Shown piece after piece: positions 36,768-46,281 of a stretch of 64,000 nucleotides of DNA. The stretch is from JAVKMO01 sp031539345 (GTDB lineage Bacteria > Bacteroidota > Bacteroidia > Chitinophagales > Chitinophagaceae). Both the position numbers and the translations under genes were made by a program. Positions within the stretch are counted from its first letter, which is position 1; each line of letters opens with the position of its first letter. The stretch lies in contig JAVKMO010000007.1 in NCBI GenBank assembly GCA_031539345.1, forward strand, positions 124,001-188,000, read 5' to 3'. The notes beneath the pieces were generated by a model, which saw only the letters and a program-made list of their open reading frames with translations, was not told where the DNA came from and did no database searches.

Positions 36768-37670
36768 TTATAGTCTTTCTGCCACACGCAACTTTGCACT
36801 TTTGCTCCTGCTATTTCTTTTCATTTCTTCTACACTTGCTTCTATTGGTTTTTTAAATAAAAGCTGAAACATTTTTACACTCTGATTTTCAGCACTTTCT
36901 ACGTCTTCATTTCTCATCCATCGTTTTACCAATCTGTCTTCTAAAGAATGAAAACTCAATATCACTAATCTGCCTTGTGGTTTTAATAGATAGGGTGTTT
37001 GAAAGAGCAATTCTTTCAATGCACCAAGTTCGTCATTGACTTCTATACGCAGTGCTTGCAAGGCTTTGGTAACATATTTTTGCTCCATTCCTTTAATTTG
37101 TTTTTGAATCACTTTTTTAAATGTTCCTAAAGTTTCAATTTTTATTTTTTTTCTTTCTTCTACAATGCACGCAGCCAATTGTCTCGAATTGAGTAATTCT
37201 CCATAATAAAAAAACACATTTGCTAATGCTTCTTGCGTATAAGTGTTCAAGACGTCTATCGCCGTTTTTGTTTGTCGTTTATCCATACGCATATCTAATT
37301 TTTGATCATCAAAGCGTATTGAAAAACCACGTTCTGGCGTATCTATTTGATGGCTACTCACACCTAAATCAGCAAAAATTCCATCAACTTGTTCTATGCC
37401 CTTCCATTGCAAAAAATTTCTGACATAACAAAAATTATGCCCAAAAAATTGAAAGCGTTTATCCTCAATTAAATTTCTTTTTGCACTTTCATCTTGATCA
37501 AATGCAAACAATTTCCCCTCTGGATTCAATGCTTCTAATATTTTTTTTGCATGACCACCTCCTCCAAAAGTACAATCAACATAAACCCCATTTTTATTCA
37601 CCACCAAAGCGTCCACGCACTCTTGTGGCATAATAGCTTCATGATAAAAATGTTCTTGTGTATTGTTCAT
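36768..37670 (-). CDS. rsmH: 16S rRNA (cytosine(1402)-N(4))-methyltransferase
   Basis: 300 residues. SAM-binding motif VDCTFGGGGHAKKIL at about 31-45, FDQD near 57, the catalytic-region ADLGVSSHQIDTPERGFS, and the C-terminal LSFHSLEDRLVKRWM. RsmH methylates C1402 in the ribosomal P site; its partner RsmI is encoded at 42819. One base separates it from mraZ. Confidence 0.96.
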   Translation of the reverse strand: MNNTQEHFYHEAIMPQECVDALVVNKNGVYVDCTFGGGGHAKKILEALNPEGKLFAFDQDESAKRNLIEDKRFQFFGHNFCYVRNFLQWKGIEQVDGIFADLGVSSHQIDTPERGFSIRFDDQKLDMRMDKRQTKTAIDVLNTYTQEALANVFFYYGELLNSRQLAACIVEERKKIKIETLGTFKKVIQKQIKGMEQKYVTKALQALRIEVNDELGALKELLFQTPYLLKPQGRLVILSFHSLEDRLVKRWMRNEDVESAENQSVKMFQLLFKKPIEASVEEMKRNSRSKSAKLRVAERL

Positions 37671-37671
37671 A

Positions 37672-38139
37672 TTAAATTGTTTCAGGTTTTGTTGCCATTA
37701 CTTTTTTTGCCAATGCACTAAATTGTTCCGCAGAATAGTTTTCAAAGAATTTTTTGTAATACGTTTCTTTATCCCAAATTTCTATTTCTGTAAGCGTCGA
37801 GGCTAAGACAACATCTTTTTCTAACCCAGCATATTTAATGAGCTCTTTAGACAACAGAATTCTGCCTATGCTGTCTAACCCTATTTTTTGAGCACCGCCC
37901 AAATACACTCTTTTAAATTCTCTCACAGCAGGGTCAAAAGGGTCTTTCGTACTAATATTTTCTACAATTTTTTTCCACGCATCAATGGTGATCAATTCCA
38001 AACAATTTTCAATGCCTCGTTTTAAAACAAGAACTTGTTCGGTTGCATTTTCTAATTGCAACCCTTTTTTGATGTCATTGGGCAAAAGGAATCTGCCTTT
38101 AACATCTAACGAAACTGAAAATTCTCCTATAAAGTCCAT
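37672..38139 (-). CDS. mraZ: Transcriptional regulator MraZ
   Basis: 155 residues, two tandem AbrB-like domains: first half around DVKGRFLLPNDIKKGL, second half around LGGAQKIGLDSIGRILLSKEL. MraZ forms a ring that binds tandem boxes in its own promoter and represses the dcw operon. First gene of the minus-strand cluster; the intergenic region upstream contains 10-bp phased repeats that may be its operator. Confidence 0.93.
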   Translation of the reverse strand: MDFIGEFSVSLDVKGRFLLPNDIKKGLQLENATEQVLVLKRGIENCLELITIDAWKKIVENISTKDPFDPAVREFKRVYLGGAQKIGLDSIGRILLSKELIKYAGLEKDVVLASTLTEIEIWDKETYYKKFFENYSAEQFSALAKKVMATKPETI

Positions 38140-38577
38140 AAAGCGTAGTACTTAAACACGAAGAAACATTTTTTAACACATTTTTACATTTTTTACCACA
38201 ACTTCTTATGCACATTGACAAAAAAAACCTTAATAATGATGTTTGTAAGTGCTTGGTTTATTCAGAAAACCGAATGCAAGTTTGTGTATATAATAGCCGA
38301 AAATCCTTTTAAATCAAGGTTTTTATTGTGGATAAAGGCGTTCTTGCCCAAAGTGGAAAATCTAAAAATCAAATAGCCTGATTGCTATTTCTAAAATGAG
38401 TGTCAACCTTATTTTAACACGTATTCATTGAATTTTAATTTCAATAACCCCGTTTGCTATGTGGTAAAAGACAAAACACACAGCTACAACTTGCATATCT
38501 ATTGTAGTATTTTTGGGAATATTGGGACGAATTCTATTTTTTATCAATAGCTGCTTGAATCAAATCAAGTGTGTTTT
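38140..38577. other. 438-base intergenic region, leader/promoter of the dcw cluster
   Basis: No gene found. The left end carries phased ACATTTTTTA-type repeats (38166-38199); the rest is AT-rich with no clear hairpin terminator for the upstream trpD operon, which ends at 38578 on the same strand. The dcw promoter should lie here. Confidence 0.6.
38166..38199 (-). promoter_or_regulatory. Possible MraZ operator (10-bp phased repeats)
   Basis: Read on the minus strand, three and a half 10-base units occur in a row: GTGGTAAAAA, ATGTAAAAAT, GTGTTAAAAA, ATGT, ending about 27 bases before the mraZ start. MraZ operators in other bacteria are direct TGGG-type boxes at 10-bp spacing. The phase and position fit; the boxes are weaker (GTGG, ATGT, GTGT) than the classical ones. 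Confidence 0.45.
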
Positions 38578-39573
38578 TTAGCCTTGACACGCCATCAGTT
38601 TTTTAAAAGCTTCATAGGCTTTGCCTGATTGCAATGATTGAAGTGCGATGTTTTTTGCATCATAAAATGTTGTTGCCATACCATATAACATCAAGGCAAA
38701 TGCGGTGTTGACAAGAACAACTTCTTGTTGTGCTGGCGTTGCTTTATTTTCCAAAACAGCAAGAAAAATTTTTGCAGCCTCTTCTATGGTGTCTCCACCA
38801 AACAAATCTGATTGTTGAATTCTCAACATGGTCATATCAGAAATGCTGTATAAACGTTCACTTTTAGGTGTGATAACTTTTGCGTCAGACGTAAGAGCAA
38901 TTTCGTCGTATCCATCAAGACTATGCAAAAGCATATATTTTTGATTCATGTTTTGAAGCGTATACTGATACAAACGCATCACGTCTAAATGATACACGCC
39001 TATTACGCTAAGGCTTGGCTGGCAAGGGTTTGCAAGAGGTCCAAGCTGATTAAAAAACGTTCTCACTTTTAAATTTTTGCGAATGCCTGCAACAGATTTT
39101 AAAGCAGGATGAAAGAAAGGTGCATGCAAAAATGTAAGTCCGCAATTATCTAATTCATATTTTATTTTTTGTTCATCAACAGCATTTTTGTACCCAAAAT
39201 ATTCCATCACATTGGACGAGCCTGAAACTGAAGATGCTGCATAATTTCCATGTTTACAAATCATTGCCCCCGCCCCCGCAGCAACAAAACAAGACAGCGT
39301 TGAAATGTTAAATGTGTTTTTCTCATCACCACCAGTTCCTACAATATCCATTGCCATTCTTCCTTCTAAGTCGATTTTTGTTGCTAAATCCATCAATGAA
39401 TTTCTGAATCCCAAAAATTCTTCAATACGAATTTTACGCATCATAAACACACTTGTAAACGCCGTAATTTGTTCATTATTATAGGCGTTATTTGCAATTG
39501 CTTGCAACACATCATAGGCTTGTTGTTGTGTTAAAATTTGTTGTGCATAGAGACTTTGTAGAATGGTTTTCAT
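38578..39573 (-). CDS. trpD: Anthranilate phosphoribosyltransferase
   Basis: 331 residues. TrpD joins anthranilate and PRPP in tryptophan synthesis. Signatures: DIVGTGGDEKNTFNIST at about 59-75 (PRPP site), KHGNYAASSVSGSSNVMEYFG at about 86-106, and the anthranilate-site segment VRTFFNQLGPLANP. No other trp gene is in the window. It starts four bases after the small membrane-protein gene upstream. Confidence 0.95.
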   Translation of the reverse strand: MKTILQSLYAQQILTQQQAYDVLQAIANNAYNNEQITAFTSVFMMRKIRIEEFLGFRNSLMDLATKIDLEGRMAMDIVGTGGDEKNTFNISTLSCFVAAGAGAMICKHGNYAASSVSGSSNVMEYFGYKNAVDEQKIKYELDNCGLTFLHAPFFHPALKSVAGIRKNLKVRTFFNQLGPLANPCQPSLSVIGVYHLDVMRLYQYTLQNMNQKYMLLHSLDGYDEIALTSDAKVITPKSERLYSISDMTMLRIQQSDLFGGDTIEEAAKIFLAVLENKATPAQQEVVLVNTAFALMLYGMATTFYDAKNIALQSLQSGKAYEAFKKLMACQG

Positions 39574-39576
39574 CTT

Positions 39577-39897
39577 TTATTCGGTCGTTTTGTTTGTGTG
39601 TAGTCGCACTTTCAATTCAAAATAATACTGTTCTTTTTGTTCTAAAGTATGTGCCGCAGTGAACAAAGTAATAAATACAAGAAGTAAAAGGCAAGCGATA
39701 CAAAATGCAAGCATTAAACCGGGTGAAAAAAAAGAAATACGTTTATACCAACCTGTTGTCAAACTGAGCAAAATAGCCGTTAATAAAATACATCCATTAC
39801 GAATTCCTGCAATAAAAAAATAAGTACTTCTGCTTTTTTCGTTACGTTGTTTCTCCCATTCAAGAAGAAATTTTTGTTCTTTTTCGGTTAAAATCAT
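39577..39897 (-). CDS. Hypothetical small membrane protein
   Basis: 106 residues. Charged N-terminal helix (KEQKFLLEWEKQRNEKSR), two membrane segments (about 30-46 and 55-80), and a short charged tail. Not recognised. Closely linked to trpD (three bases), so probably co-transcribed, but the link is not functionally obvious. Confidence 0.65.
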   Translation of the reverse strand: MILTEKEQKFLLEWEKQRNEKSRSTYFFIAGIRNGCILLTAILLSLTTGWYKRISFFSPGLMLAFCIACLLLLVFITLFTAAHTLEQKEQYYFELKVRLHTNKTTE

Positions 39898-39958
39898 TAT
39901 AGTTATTTTTTAAAATTGAGTGTCAAATAAGTTCACTTATTCCAATTTTTGCAAGCGA

Positions 39959-40879
39959 TCAATTTAGCTTGACTGTACGAACATTAAAATTGATTTTTGC
40001 AGGCACTAAATAAGCTCGCTTAAATATTAACTGCCCTCTTTCGTTAGATAAAAAATTCACAAATCCTCTTCCAGGTCCTGTATAATTTTCTTTTAATACG
40101 TAAGTAATTTCTCGTAGAAAAGGATATTTATTTAAAGCTAAATTAGCTTGATAAGGTTTTACAAATATGTTTGCTTGCTCACAATTTTGACACGGTAAGC
40201 CAATGATTTTTATTTGATTAGAAAATGAAATTTGCATACTATCTTCTTTATCCCCAACCCAACTTACGCCAATAAAGCCAATTAAATTTTGATGTGTCGC
40301 CACATTTTCTATCAATGATTTAGAATTAACAGACCCTTTCAAATTATTTGTATAAGGCGTTTTTTTTAAAATTCTTTCTGACACATAACGCAACACACTA
40401 CTTTGCGACAAACCGTCAACAATGGGTGCATAGCTTTTATTTTTACCCAATAAAACATCTCGCAACTCTTCTATTGTAAATAAACTGTCTTTGTTTTTTT
40501 TATTCGTAATGACAGCTATTGCATCATAAGCAACAGTTCCATACGCTGGCTTGTAACCAATTTTATTCTGAATAATTTCTTCTTCTGCGGCTTTAATATT
40601 GCGGGCTAAAATAACAACACGAAAACTGTCATTGGTTAAGTTTTTAATACAATCAGCTTCTGATTTAAAAAAAGCATGAAGCGTAACATTAGGGTATGAC
40701 GAACGATAGACTTTTAAAATGTCTTCAAAAATAGGTTGATAACTTTCGTCTATACAAACGTTGATGTTACCTGTTTTGTAATCTTCTTGAACGCTTGGTT
40801 GTGTTTGCGGAGACGTGTCGCAATGCAGTAATAAAAAACAAAACGGAAAAATGATGAGACGGAATAAATGATGACGCAT
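39959..40879 (-). CDS. PstS-like substrate-binding lipoprotein
   Basis: 306 residues. Lipoprotein signal: hydrophobic FRLIIFPFCFLLLHC with the lipobox cysteine at about 20. The mature part has the periplasmic-binding fold of the PstS/PBP-like-2 family: IVKN-type start (NINVCIDESYQPIFEDILKVYRSSYP), VAYDAIAVITNKKNKDSLFTIEELRDVLLGK, and SVLRYVSERIL. Related proteins bind phosphate, but no pstCAB or phoU is adjacent and the usual serine-rich phosphate site is not obvious, so the ligand is unknown. Confidence 0.75.
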   Translation of the reverse strand: MRHHLFRLIIFPFCFLLLHCDTSPQTQPSVQEDYKTGNINVCIDESYQPIFEDILKVYRSSYPNVTLHAFFKSEADCIKNLTNDSFRVVILARNIKAAEEEIIQNKIGYKPAYGTVAYDAIAVITNKKNKDSLFTIEELRDVLLGKNKSYAPIVDGLSQSSVLRYVSERILKKTPYTNNLKGSVNSKSLIENVATHQNLIGFIGVSWVGDKEDSMQISFSNQIKIIGLPCQNCEQANIFVKPYQANLALNKYPFLREITYVLKENYTGPGRGFVNFLSNERGQLIFKRAYLVPAKINFNVRTVKLN

Positions 40880-41035
40880 AAAAAAATTTAAAAAGTAATG
40901 TAAAGCAAGGATAATTTTTTACTTGTTCTTTACCATAAAACATAAAATCATCTCTGTGATTTAAGCGTCTTTCTTTTTTGTATAAAAGAAGAAATTAGAT
41001 TGGCGTATTGTCTCTTTCACAAAATCTACTTGTTC

Positions 41036-41551
41036 ATGAAAACACAAAATGTGGTTCGTGCTTTTCTCAAAAAACAAAAACAAAATTCGTTGCGATTAAA
41101 GTTTTTTATCAATACACTTTTTGCTTCAAAAAAAAGACAAACAATCGCAAAGCATTTTATAGAAAAAGACAAAGAAGTATGGGCAGAAACTTCGTGTTTA
41201 TCATGTTCTAATTGCTGTCGAACAATGACCCCAACCTATACCGCAACAGACATGAAACGCATTGCTACACATTTACAAATGTCTGTAAAAGAATTTCAAG
41301 ACAAATGGTTATACAAAGAGCGTGGCGGCGATTGGCGAAATGTAAATTGGCCCTGTCAATTTTTAGATAAAAAAACAAACTATTGCACCATTTATGAACA
41401 ACGCCCACTTGACTGTGCGAGTTTTCCTCATCACCATAAAAAAGGCTTGATAGACTATGCACCTATGTTAAAACAAAACGTGTCTTATTGCCCTGCAACA
41501 AATTTGTTGATAGAAAAAATGTATGCTATCAAAGAGACCCTTAAAGCGTAA
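41036..41551 (+). CDS. YkgJ family cysteine cluster protein
   Basis: 171 residues from the ATG at 41036 (the frame opens earlier with TTG at 41000). Cysteines are arranged as CLSCSNCC at about 57-64, PCQF, YCTIYEQRPLDCASFP and YCPA, the metal-binding pattern of the YkgJ/UPF0153 family (zinc or iron-sulfur ligand; function not established). Upstream helices are basic. Divergent from the PstS-like gene. Confidence 0.82.
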   Translation: MKTQNVVRAFLKKQKQNSLRLKFFINTLFASKKRQTIAKHFIEKDKEVWAETSCLSCSNCCRTMTPTYTATDMKRIATHLQMSVKEFQDKWLYKERGGDWRNVNWPCQFLDKKTNYCTIYEQRPLDCASFPHHHKKGLIDYAPMLKQNVSYCPATNLLIEKMYAIKETLKA

Positions 41552-41594
41552 TGAATTTGTATTAATACAATGTAATCGTTCATATTAAAACACA

Positions 41595-42809
41595 ATGATG
41601 ACCACTTTAAACAATATTGTTTTTGTTGATGCAGAAAAAGAAGAACAAGGAACACTCTATTTTAATCGCAGTTTTTTACCTCAACAACAAAACACAAACG
41701 CAACTATCGATGGCGATGGGTTAATTGCTTTTCCTGGTTTAGTTGATCCGCATGTGCATTTTAGAACGCCAGGATTAGAGCATAAAGAAACCTTTCAAAC
41801 GGGCGGAGAATCTGCATTAGCGGGCGGAATTACAACAGTTTTTGATATGCCTAATACAATTCCTCCAGTATTTGACACAGACACTTTGAATAAAAAAAGA
41901 GCTATCATCAATCACATTTCACCCATTCATTTTGGACTATTTATTTGTGGTAATGAACACAATATAGAAGAGCTGAAAAATGCAAAAAATATTGCTGGCA
42001 TCAAGTTGTTTTTAAACGACACCACAGGGCACTTACTTTTAAATAATAGAGACGTATGGAAAGCAATATTTTCTCTTGGCAGGCAAGTTACTTTGCACGC
42101 TGAGGGCGATACCTTTTTAGAAGCAATTTCAATTTGGGAAGAATTGAATTATCCCTGCCGAATTCATTTGGCACACATGACGTTAAAAAAAGAAGTCGAT
42201 CAAATCATGCGTTTGAAACATAACGCTATAACTCAAAAACTTATTTCTTGTGAGGTATGTCCACATCATTTATTTTTTTCTGATGGTGATATTGCAATCA
42301 ATCCTTTTTTACGTATGAAGCCTGAATTAGCAACAGAAAAAGATAGACTATCTTTATGGAAAGCCATTGAAGAAGGCATTATCGATTGTTTTGCAACAGA
42401 CCACGCACCACATTTAATAGAAGAAAAGAAAAATACGCCACCAGCATTTGGTGTGCCAGGTGTAGAAACTTTGTTGCCTTTGTTGTTTACTGTTTGGGTA
42501 CAAAAAAAATGGAGCATGAAAAAATTGGCTGCCATGACAAGCTATAATGCACTCAAAATTTATGGCGTACAAAATTTAAAAGGATTGTTTCAAGAAGGCT
42601 ATGATGCAGACTTTACGGTCATTGACGCCAATACGCCATTTACTCTTCAAGGCAAAAATTTACATTCAAAATGTGGCTGGACTCCGTTTGAAAATTTTGC
42701 TGTGTATGGAAAAGTAAAAGCAACTTTTTTACAAGGACAACAATTGTATGACGGCATAAATTTTCACCCTAATACAATTTCTAATAAAGAAATTTCATTC
42801 ATTGCTTAA
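41595..42809 (+). CDS. pyrC: Dihydroorotase
   Basis: 404 residues, amidohydrolase that closes carbamoyl-aspartate to dihydroorotate in pyrimidine synthesis. Metal ligands: DPHVHFR at 52-58, the carbamylated lysine in AGIKLFL, the histidines in TLHAEGD and CPHHLFF, and the aspartate in FATDHAPH. The GGITTVFDMPNT segment is typical. Starts 43 bases after the YkgJ gene and ends nine bases before rsmI. Confidence 0.94.
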   Translation: MMTTLNNIVFVDAEKEEQGTLYFNRSFLPQQQNTNATIDGDGLIAFPGLVDPHVHFRTPGLEHKETFQTGGESALAGGITTVFDMPNTIPPVFDTDTLNKKRAIINHISPIHFGLFICGNEHNIEELKNAKNIAGIKLFLNDTTGHLLLNNRDVWKAIFSLGRQVTLHAEGDTFLEAISIWEELNYPCRIHLAHMTLKKEVDQIMRLKHNAITQKLISCEVCPHHLFFSDGDIAINPFLRMKPELATEKDRLSLWKAIEEGIIDCFATDHAPHLIEEKKNTPPAFGVPGVETLLPLLFTVWVQKKWSMKKLAAMTSYNALKIYGVQNLKGLFQEGYDADFTVIDANTPFTLQGKNLHSKCGWTPFENFAVYGKVKATFLQGQQLYDGINFHPNTISNKEISFIA

Positions 42810-42818
42810 ATCAACAAC

Positions 42819-43493
42819 ATGAGTTTGTGCATTGTGCCAACACCAATTGGCAATTTAAAAGACATGACCTTGAGAGGATTAGAGGTTTTGCAAACTGCAG
42901 ATTTAATTCTATGCGAAGACACGCGCACATCATCAATTTTATTGCAACACTACAATATCAAAAAAAAATTACAAGCTTTTCATCAACACAATGAACACTT
43001 GATAACGCCAAAAATTGTCGAACAAATTTTACAGAAAAATATGCGTGTGGCAATGATTAGTGATGCAGGCACTCCGGGTATTTCTGACCCTTGCTTTTTA
43101 TTGATTCGTGCTTGTATTCAAGCAAATATTCAAACGGAATGTTTGCCGGGTGCAACTGCTTTTGTACCAGCATTGGTAAATAGTGGAATTGCTTCAAACA
43201 AATTTGTGTTTGAAGGTTTTTTACCTATGAAAAAAGGCAGGCAAAGTTTAATCGAAAAATTAGCACAAGAAGAACGAACAATTATTTTATACGAGTCGCC
43301 AAAAAAAATTCTTCATACGATAGAAGATTTATTACAGCATTTTGAACAAAACCGTAAAGCCGTCATTTGTAGAGAATTATCCAAGCTACACGAAAGTTTT
43401 TTGCGAGATACTTTAGGACAATTAAAAACGCAACTCGAAGCAAAAGAACTAAAAGGGGAAATTGTTTTAGTGATAGCAGGAAAAGAGCGGTGA
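42819..43493 (+). CDS. rsmI: 16S rRNA (cytidine(1402)-2'-O)-methyltransferase
   Basis: 224 residues of the tetrapyrrole-methylase fold: IVPTPIGNLKDMTLRGLEVL at the start, ILCEDTRTSS, MISDAGTPGISDPCF, LPGATAFVPALVNSG, and FEGFLPMKKGRQ. RsmI acts with RsmH (36768) on C1402. It lacks the C-terminal extension of the longer E. coli protein. Confidence 0.95.
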   Translation: MSLCIVPTPIGNLKDMTLRGLEVLQTADLILCEDTRTSSILLQHYNIKKKLQAFHQHNEHLITPKIVEQILQKNMRVAMISDAGTPGISDPCFLLIRACIQANIQTECLPGATAFVPALVNSGIASNKFVFEGFLPMKKGRQSLIEKLAQEERTIILYESPKKILHTIEDLLQHFEQNRKAVICRELSKLHESFLRDTLGQLKTQLEAKELKGEIVLVIAGKER

Positions 43494-43554
43494 AATTAGT
43501 TTTCGTCCTAAAGAGTTAATAACTGTTTTTTACTGAATAGTTGCAGTATATGAC

Positions 43555-43567
43555 CCCTATTTTAGGG
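43555..43567. terminator. Short hairpin between convergent rsmI and phosphoesterase genes
   Basis: CCCTA (43555-43559), loop TTT, TAGGG (43563-43567). Weak and without T-run, but it is the only stem in this convergent gap. Confidence 0.3.
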
Positions 43568-43606
43568 AAAGATAATTACTTATTAACCATTTATCATTAA
43601 CCTCTA

Positions 43607-44815
43607 TCACGCCAGCAATTCAATGAGAGTGATTTCTGGTAAAATGCCTACCCTGCCATTGTAGCCGATAAAACCAAAACCACGATTAACGTATAATTTT
43701 TGTGTGCCTTGCTCATATAAACCTGCCCACTCTGGATAAACATATTTTACAGGACTCCATTTCCAATTGCCTAATTCAACGCCAAATTGCATGCCGTGTG
43801 TATGCCCCGATAAAGTTAAATCAATGCGTGGATATTTTTTAAGAATTTCGGCACGCCAATGTGAGGGGTCGTGCGAAAGTAAAATAGAAAAAGGTTGTGC
43901 TTCTGTTCCCAATTGAGCTTGTTGCAAGTCGCCATGTGTTTCAAAGTTTTTAGCACTCCAATTTTCCACGCCAAGCAAAGCGATTGTTTGCTTATTTTTT
44001 TCTATGATGACGTGTTCATTCAATAATAATTTCCAACCCATATCTGCATGGTGTTGTTTGAGGCGGTTTAGATTGTCTTGTTTGGCTTGTGGAGAAGTCC
44101 ATGGTACATAACTGCCGTAGTCATGATTTCCAAGTATAGAGTACACGCCAAGGGGGGCTGATAATTGGGCAAAAATTGTTTTGTAAGGTTCCAGTTCGCT
44201 GGCTAAATTATTGACTAAATCGCCTGTAAAAAAAATCAAATCGGGCTTGAGGTCGAGTATTTTTTGGATGCCTTTTTGGACTGCTTTAGGGTTGTCGAAA
44301 CTGCCACTATGAATGTCAGAAATTTGAACGATGCGTAGTCCTGAAAAAGCTTGGGGTAAATTTTTGAAGCGTAAACGAAGGCGGTGAATTTGGTAATTGT
44401 ATTTGTTGGAAAAGCCATAAATAAAAGACATGGCAAGTGTGCCACCTAAACCTAAGCCCAACCATTTAATAAAGTTGTAGCGAGAAAGAACAACGTCTTC
44501 TTGGCTGTTGGTGATAATTTTTTTTGAACGATGAAATAGCCATGATAGTAAAGTTCTACTGTCTTCTATCAAAAAGAAAATACAACTAATAAGTTGTGTA
44601 AATATGAGAAGGAATAGAATAGGAAAGACGTTTTTTTTTATTCCATCAGGTAAGGATTGAAAAAAAACAAAGCATAAAAAAAAGCTCACCGCATAAAACA
44701 AATACAGATAGGTATAAATGGTTTTGTACCTATCTGTATGAAAAAAAAGATGTTTTGAGGACAGATAAAAATAAATCTGAATCGTGATAATGATTGCTCC
44801 AATAATTATTCTCAT
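43607..44815 (-). CDS. Membrane-anchored metallophosphoesterase
   Basis: 402 residues. Four N-terminal membrane segments (about 1-95) and a fifth at about 115-130, then a calcineurin-like phosphoesterase domain (160-402) with the full metal-ligand set: QISDIHSGSF, FTGDLVN, LGNHDYG, LLSHDP and LSGHTHGMQFG. Relatives include YpbG/YkuE-type enzymes that act on lipid or nucleotide substrates; the substrate here is unknown. The DUF1573 gene ends two bases upstream of its start. Confidence 0.88.
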   Translation of the reverse strand: MRIIIGAIIITIQIYFYLSSKHLFFHTDRYKTIYTYLYLFYAVSFFLCFVFFQSLPDGIKKNVFPILFLLIFTQLISCIFFLIEDSRTLLSWLFHRSKKIITNSQEDVVLSRYNFIKWLGLGLGGTLAMSFIYGFSNKYNYQIHRLRLRFKNLPQAFSGLRIVQISDIHSGSFDNPKAVQKGIQKILDLKPDLIFFTGDLVNNLASELEPYKTIFAQLSAPLGVYSILGNHDYGSYVPWTSPQAKQDNLNRLKQHHADMGWKLLLNEHVIIEKNKQTIALLGVENWSAKNFETHGDLQQAQLGTEAQPFSILLSHDPSHWRAEILKKYPRIDLTLSGHTHGMQFGVELGNWKWSPVKYVYPEWAGLYEQGTQKLYVNRGFGFIGYNGRVGILPEITLIELLA

Positions 44816-44817
44816 GC

Positions 44818-45264
44818 TTAGTTAATCACCTCTCCTTTAATAACTAATTCACGCGGGGTAGATTCGCCTTCGATGCTTACAAAAATGGTGCGTTGAAATC
44901 TTCCCATTGCTTGTGCATTATAGCCAATGTTGATTTGATTTTTTTGCCCTTGCATAATGGGTTGTTTAGGATATGTTGGGGTTGTGCAACCACAAGTTGT
45001 TTTTACATCTGAAATCACAATTGGTGTTGTTTCTCCATTTTGAAAAACAAAATTATGGGTGGTGGGAATGCCTTGTTTAATTTGTCCAAAGTCAAATTGA
45101 GTTTCTGTAAACACAACTTGTTTGGCTGCTGTTAATGATTTTGCTGGGGTTGCGGCGGTTGTATTTGCTGTTGCTTTTGTTATTAGGGTTGCGGCCGTTG
45201 TTGCTTGAGCAAAGTTCGTGTTGGTTGAAATGAACGTGATGAGGGAAAGAATAAAGATTTTCAT
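44818..45264 (-). CDS. Exported DUF1573 domain protein
   Basis: 148 residues. Signal peptide (IFILSLITFISTNTNFAQA), an Ala/Thr-rich linker, and a single DUF1573 Ig-like domain from about 50: ETQFDFGQIKQG, TTHNFVFQNGE, the Cys pair TTCGCTTP, and INIGYNA. Common in Bacteroidota, periplasmic or surface, function unknown. Co-directional with the phosphoesterase. Confidence 0.87.
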   Translation of the reverse strand: MKIFILSLITFISTNTNFAQATTAATLITKATANTTAATPAKSLTAAKQVVFTETQFDFGQIKQGIPTTHNFVFQNGETTPIVISDVKTTCGCTTPTYPKQPIMQGQKNQINIGYNAQAMGRFQRTIFVSIEGESTPRELVIKGEVIN

Positions 45265-45335
45265 AAGATAAATATTAAGAGAGATAAAAATGAAGAGTTG
45301 ACTAATAAGAAAGAAAAGTAAAATAGAAGTACAAG

Positions 45336-45366
45336 CGATGAACGGAGCGTCGCAACTTGGCTTGAT
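45336..45366. repeat. Interspersed 31-bp repeat, copy B
   Basis: Matches copy A at 5803-5833 with two differences (T for C after GGAGCG; G for C after GGCTT). It lies in the gap between the DUF1573 gene and the Bax-inhibitor gene. Confidence 0.7.
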
Positions 45367-45393
45367 GCGTGTTATGCAGGTGGGTCAAAAAAA

Positions 45394-46164
45394 TTAATCT
45401 CTTCTATTGGCTAATTTCATAAGTAGTTTGAGGATTTCGATATAAAGCCAAACGATGGTTACGAGTAAGCCAAAAGCACAATACCATTCCATGTATTTTG
45501 GTGTGCCTTGAAAAGAGAGTTGTTCTATTCTGTCGAAATCTAAGAGTAAATTGAGTGCGGCGATGGCAACAACAACAAGTGAAAAAATGATGCTAAACAT
45601 GCTTCCATTTTCTGCACTAAGAATTGAGATGTGTACACCGAACATGCCAAGTACCATGCTAATAAGATAAAAAAATCCGATACCAACAGTTGCGATAATG
45701 ATGATTGATTTGAGTTGTTCTGTTACTTTGATAATTCTAAATGTGTAAAGAAAATACATGGCAAGAACAACGCCAAAAGTTAAGCCCACTGCATTGAGAA
45801 CAATGTTTGGGTAGCGTTCTTCAAAGTAAAAATTGATGGTTGCGGACAGTGCTCCGAGAAAAAATCCTTCTGCCAAAGCGTAGGCTGGGGCTAAGTATTT
45901 TGACAATTGCGGTTTGAATGCCATGATGAGTGCGAGTATCATGCCAACAATTACGCCGCCCCACATCAGTGCGGTTACGCTAACGCCTTCATAATATAAT
46001 TTCCACGTAAATAGGGCTGAACCCATGACCATTAAAAATAAGAAAGCAAATTTTTGGAGCGTTCCTTTTGCACTCATTGTATTGCTGTCGCTGGTGTAAA
46101 TGGTTTGGGCTTTTTGAAAAATTTTGTCTGATAAAGCAGGGTTTTCAGATTTGAATATGCTCAT
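45394..46164 (-). CDS. Bax inhibitor-1/YccA family membrane protein
   Basis: 256 residues with seven membrane segments. Family features: ALAEGFFLGALSA in TM3, and the C-terminal NLLLDFDRIEQL ... YCAFGLLVTIVWLYIEILKLL with the conserved aspartates of the BsYetJ-type pH-gated calcium leak. Transport in this organism is inferred from the family. Confidence 0.9.
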   Translation of the reverse strand: MSIFKSENPALSDKIFQKAQTIYTSDSNTMSAKGTLQKFAFLFLMVMGSALFTWKLYYEGVSVTALMWGGVIVGMILALIMAFKPQLSKYLAPAYALAEGFFLGALSATINFYFEERYPNIVLNAVGLTFGVVLAMYFLYTFRIIKVTEQLKSIIIIATVGIGFFYLISMVLGMFGVHISILSAENGSMFSIIFSLVVVAIAALNLLLDFDRIEQLSFQGTPKYMEWYCAFGLLVTIVWLYIEILKLLMKLANRRD

Positions 46165-46281
46165 AAGATTAAAATTAGAGTGTTAAGAATAAAAACAATG
46201 GAGCGAAAATAGAAAAATTTGGAGACAGAGGGCAGAATGATAGTTTTGAGAAAGGTTTTTTTTTAAATAAATAAACAGCAA

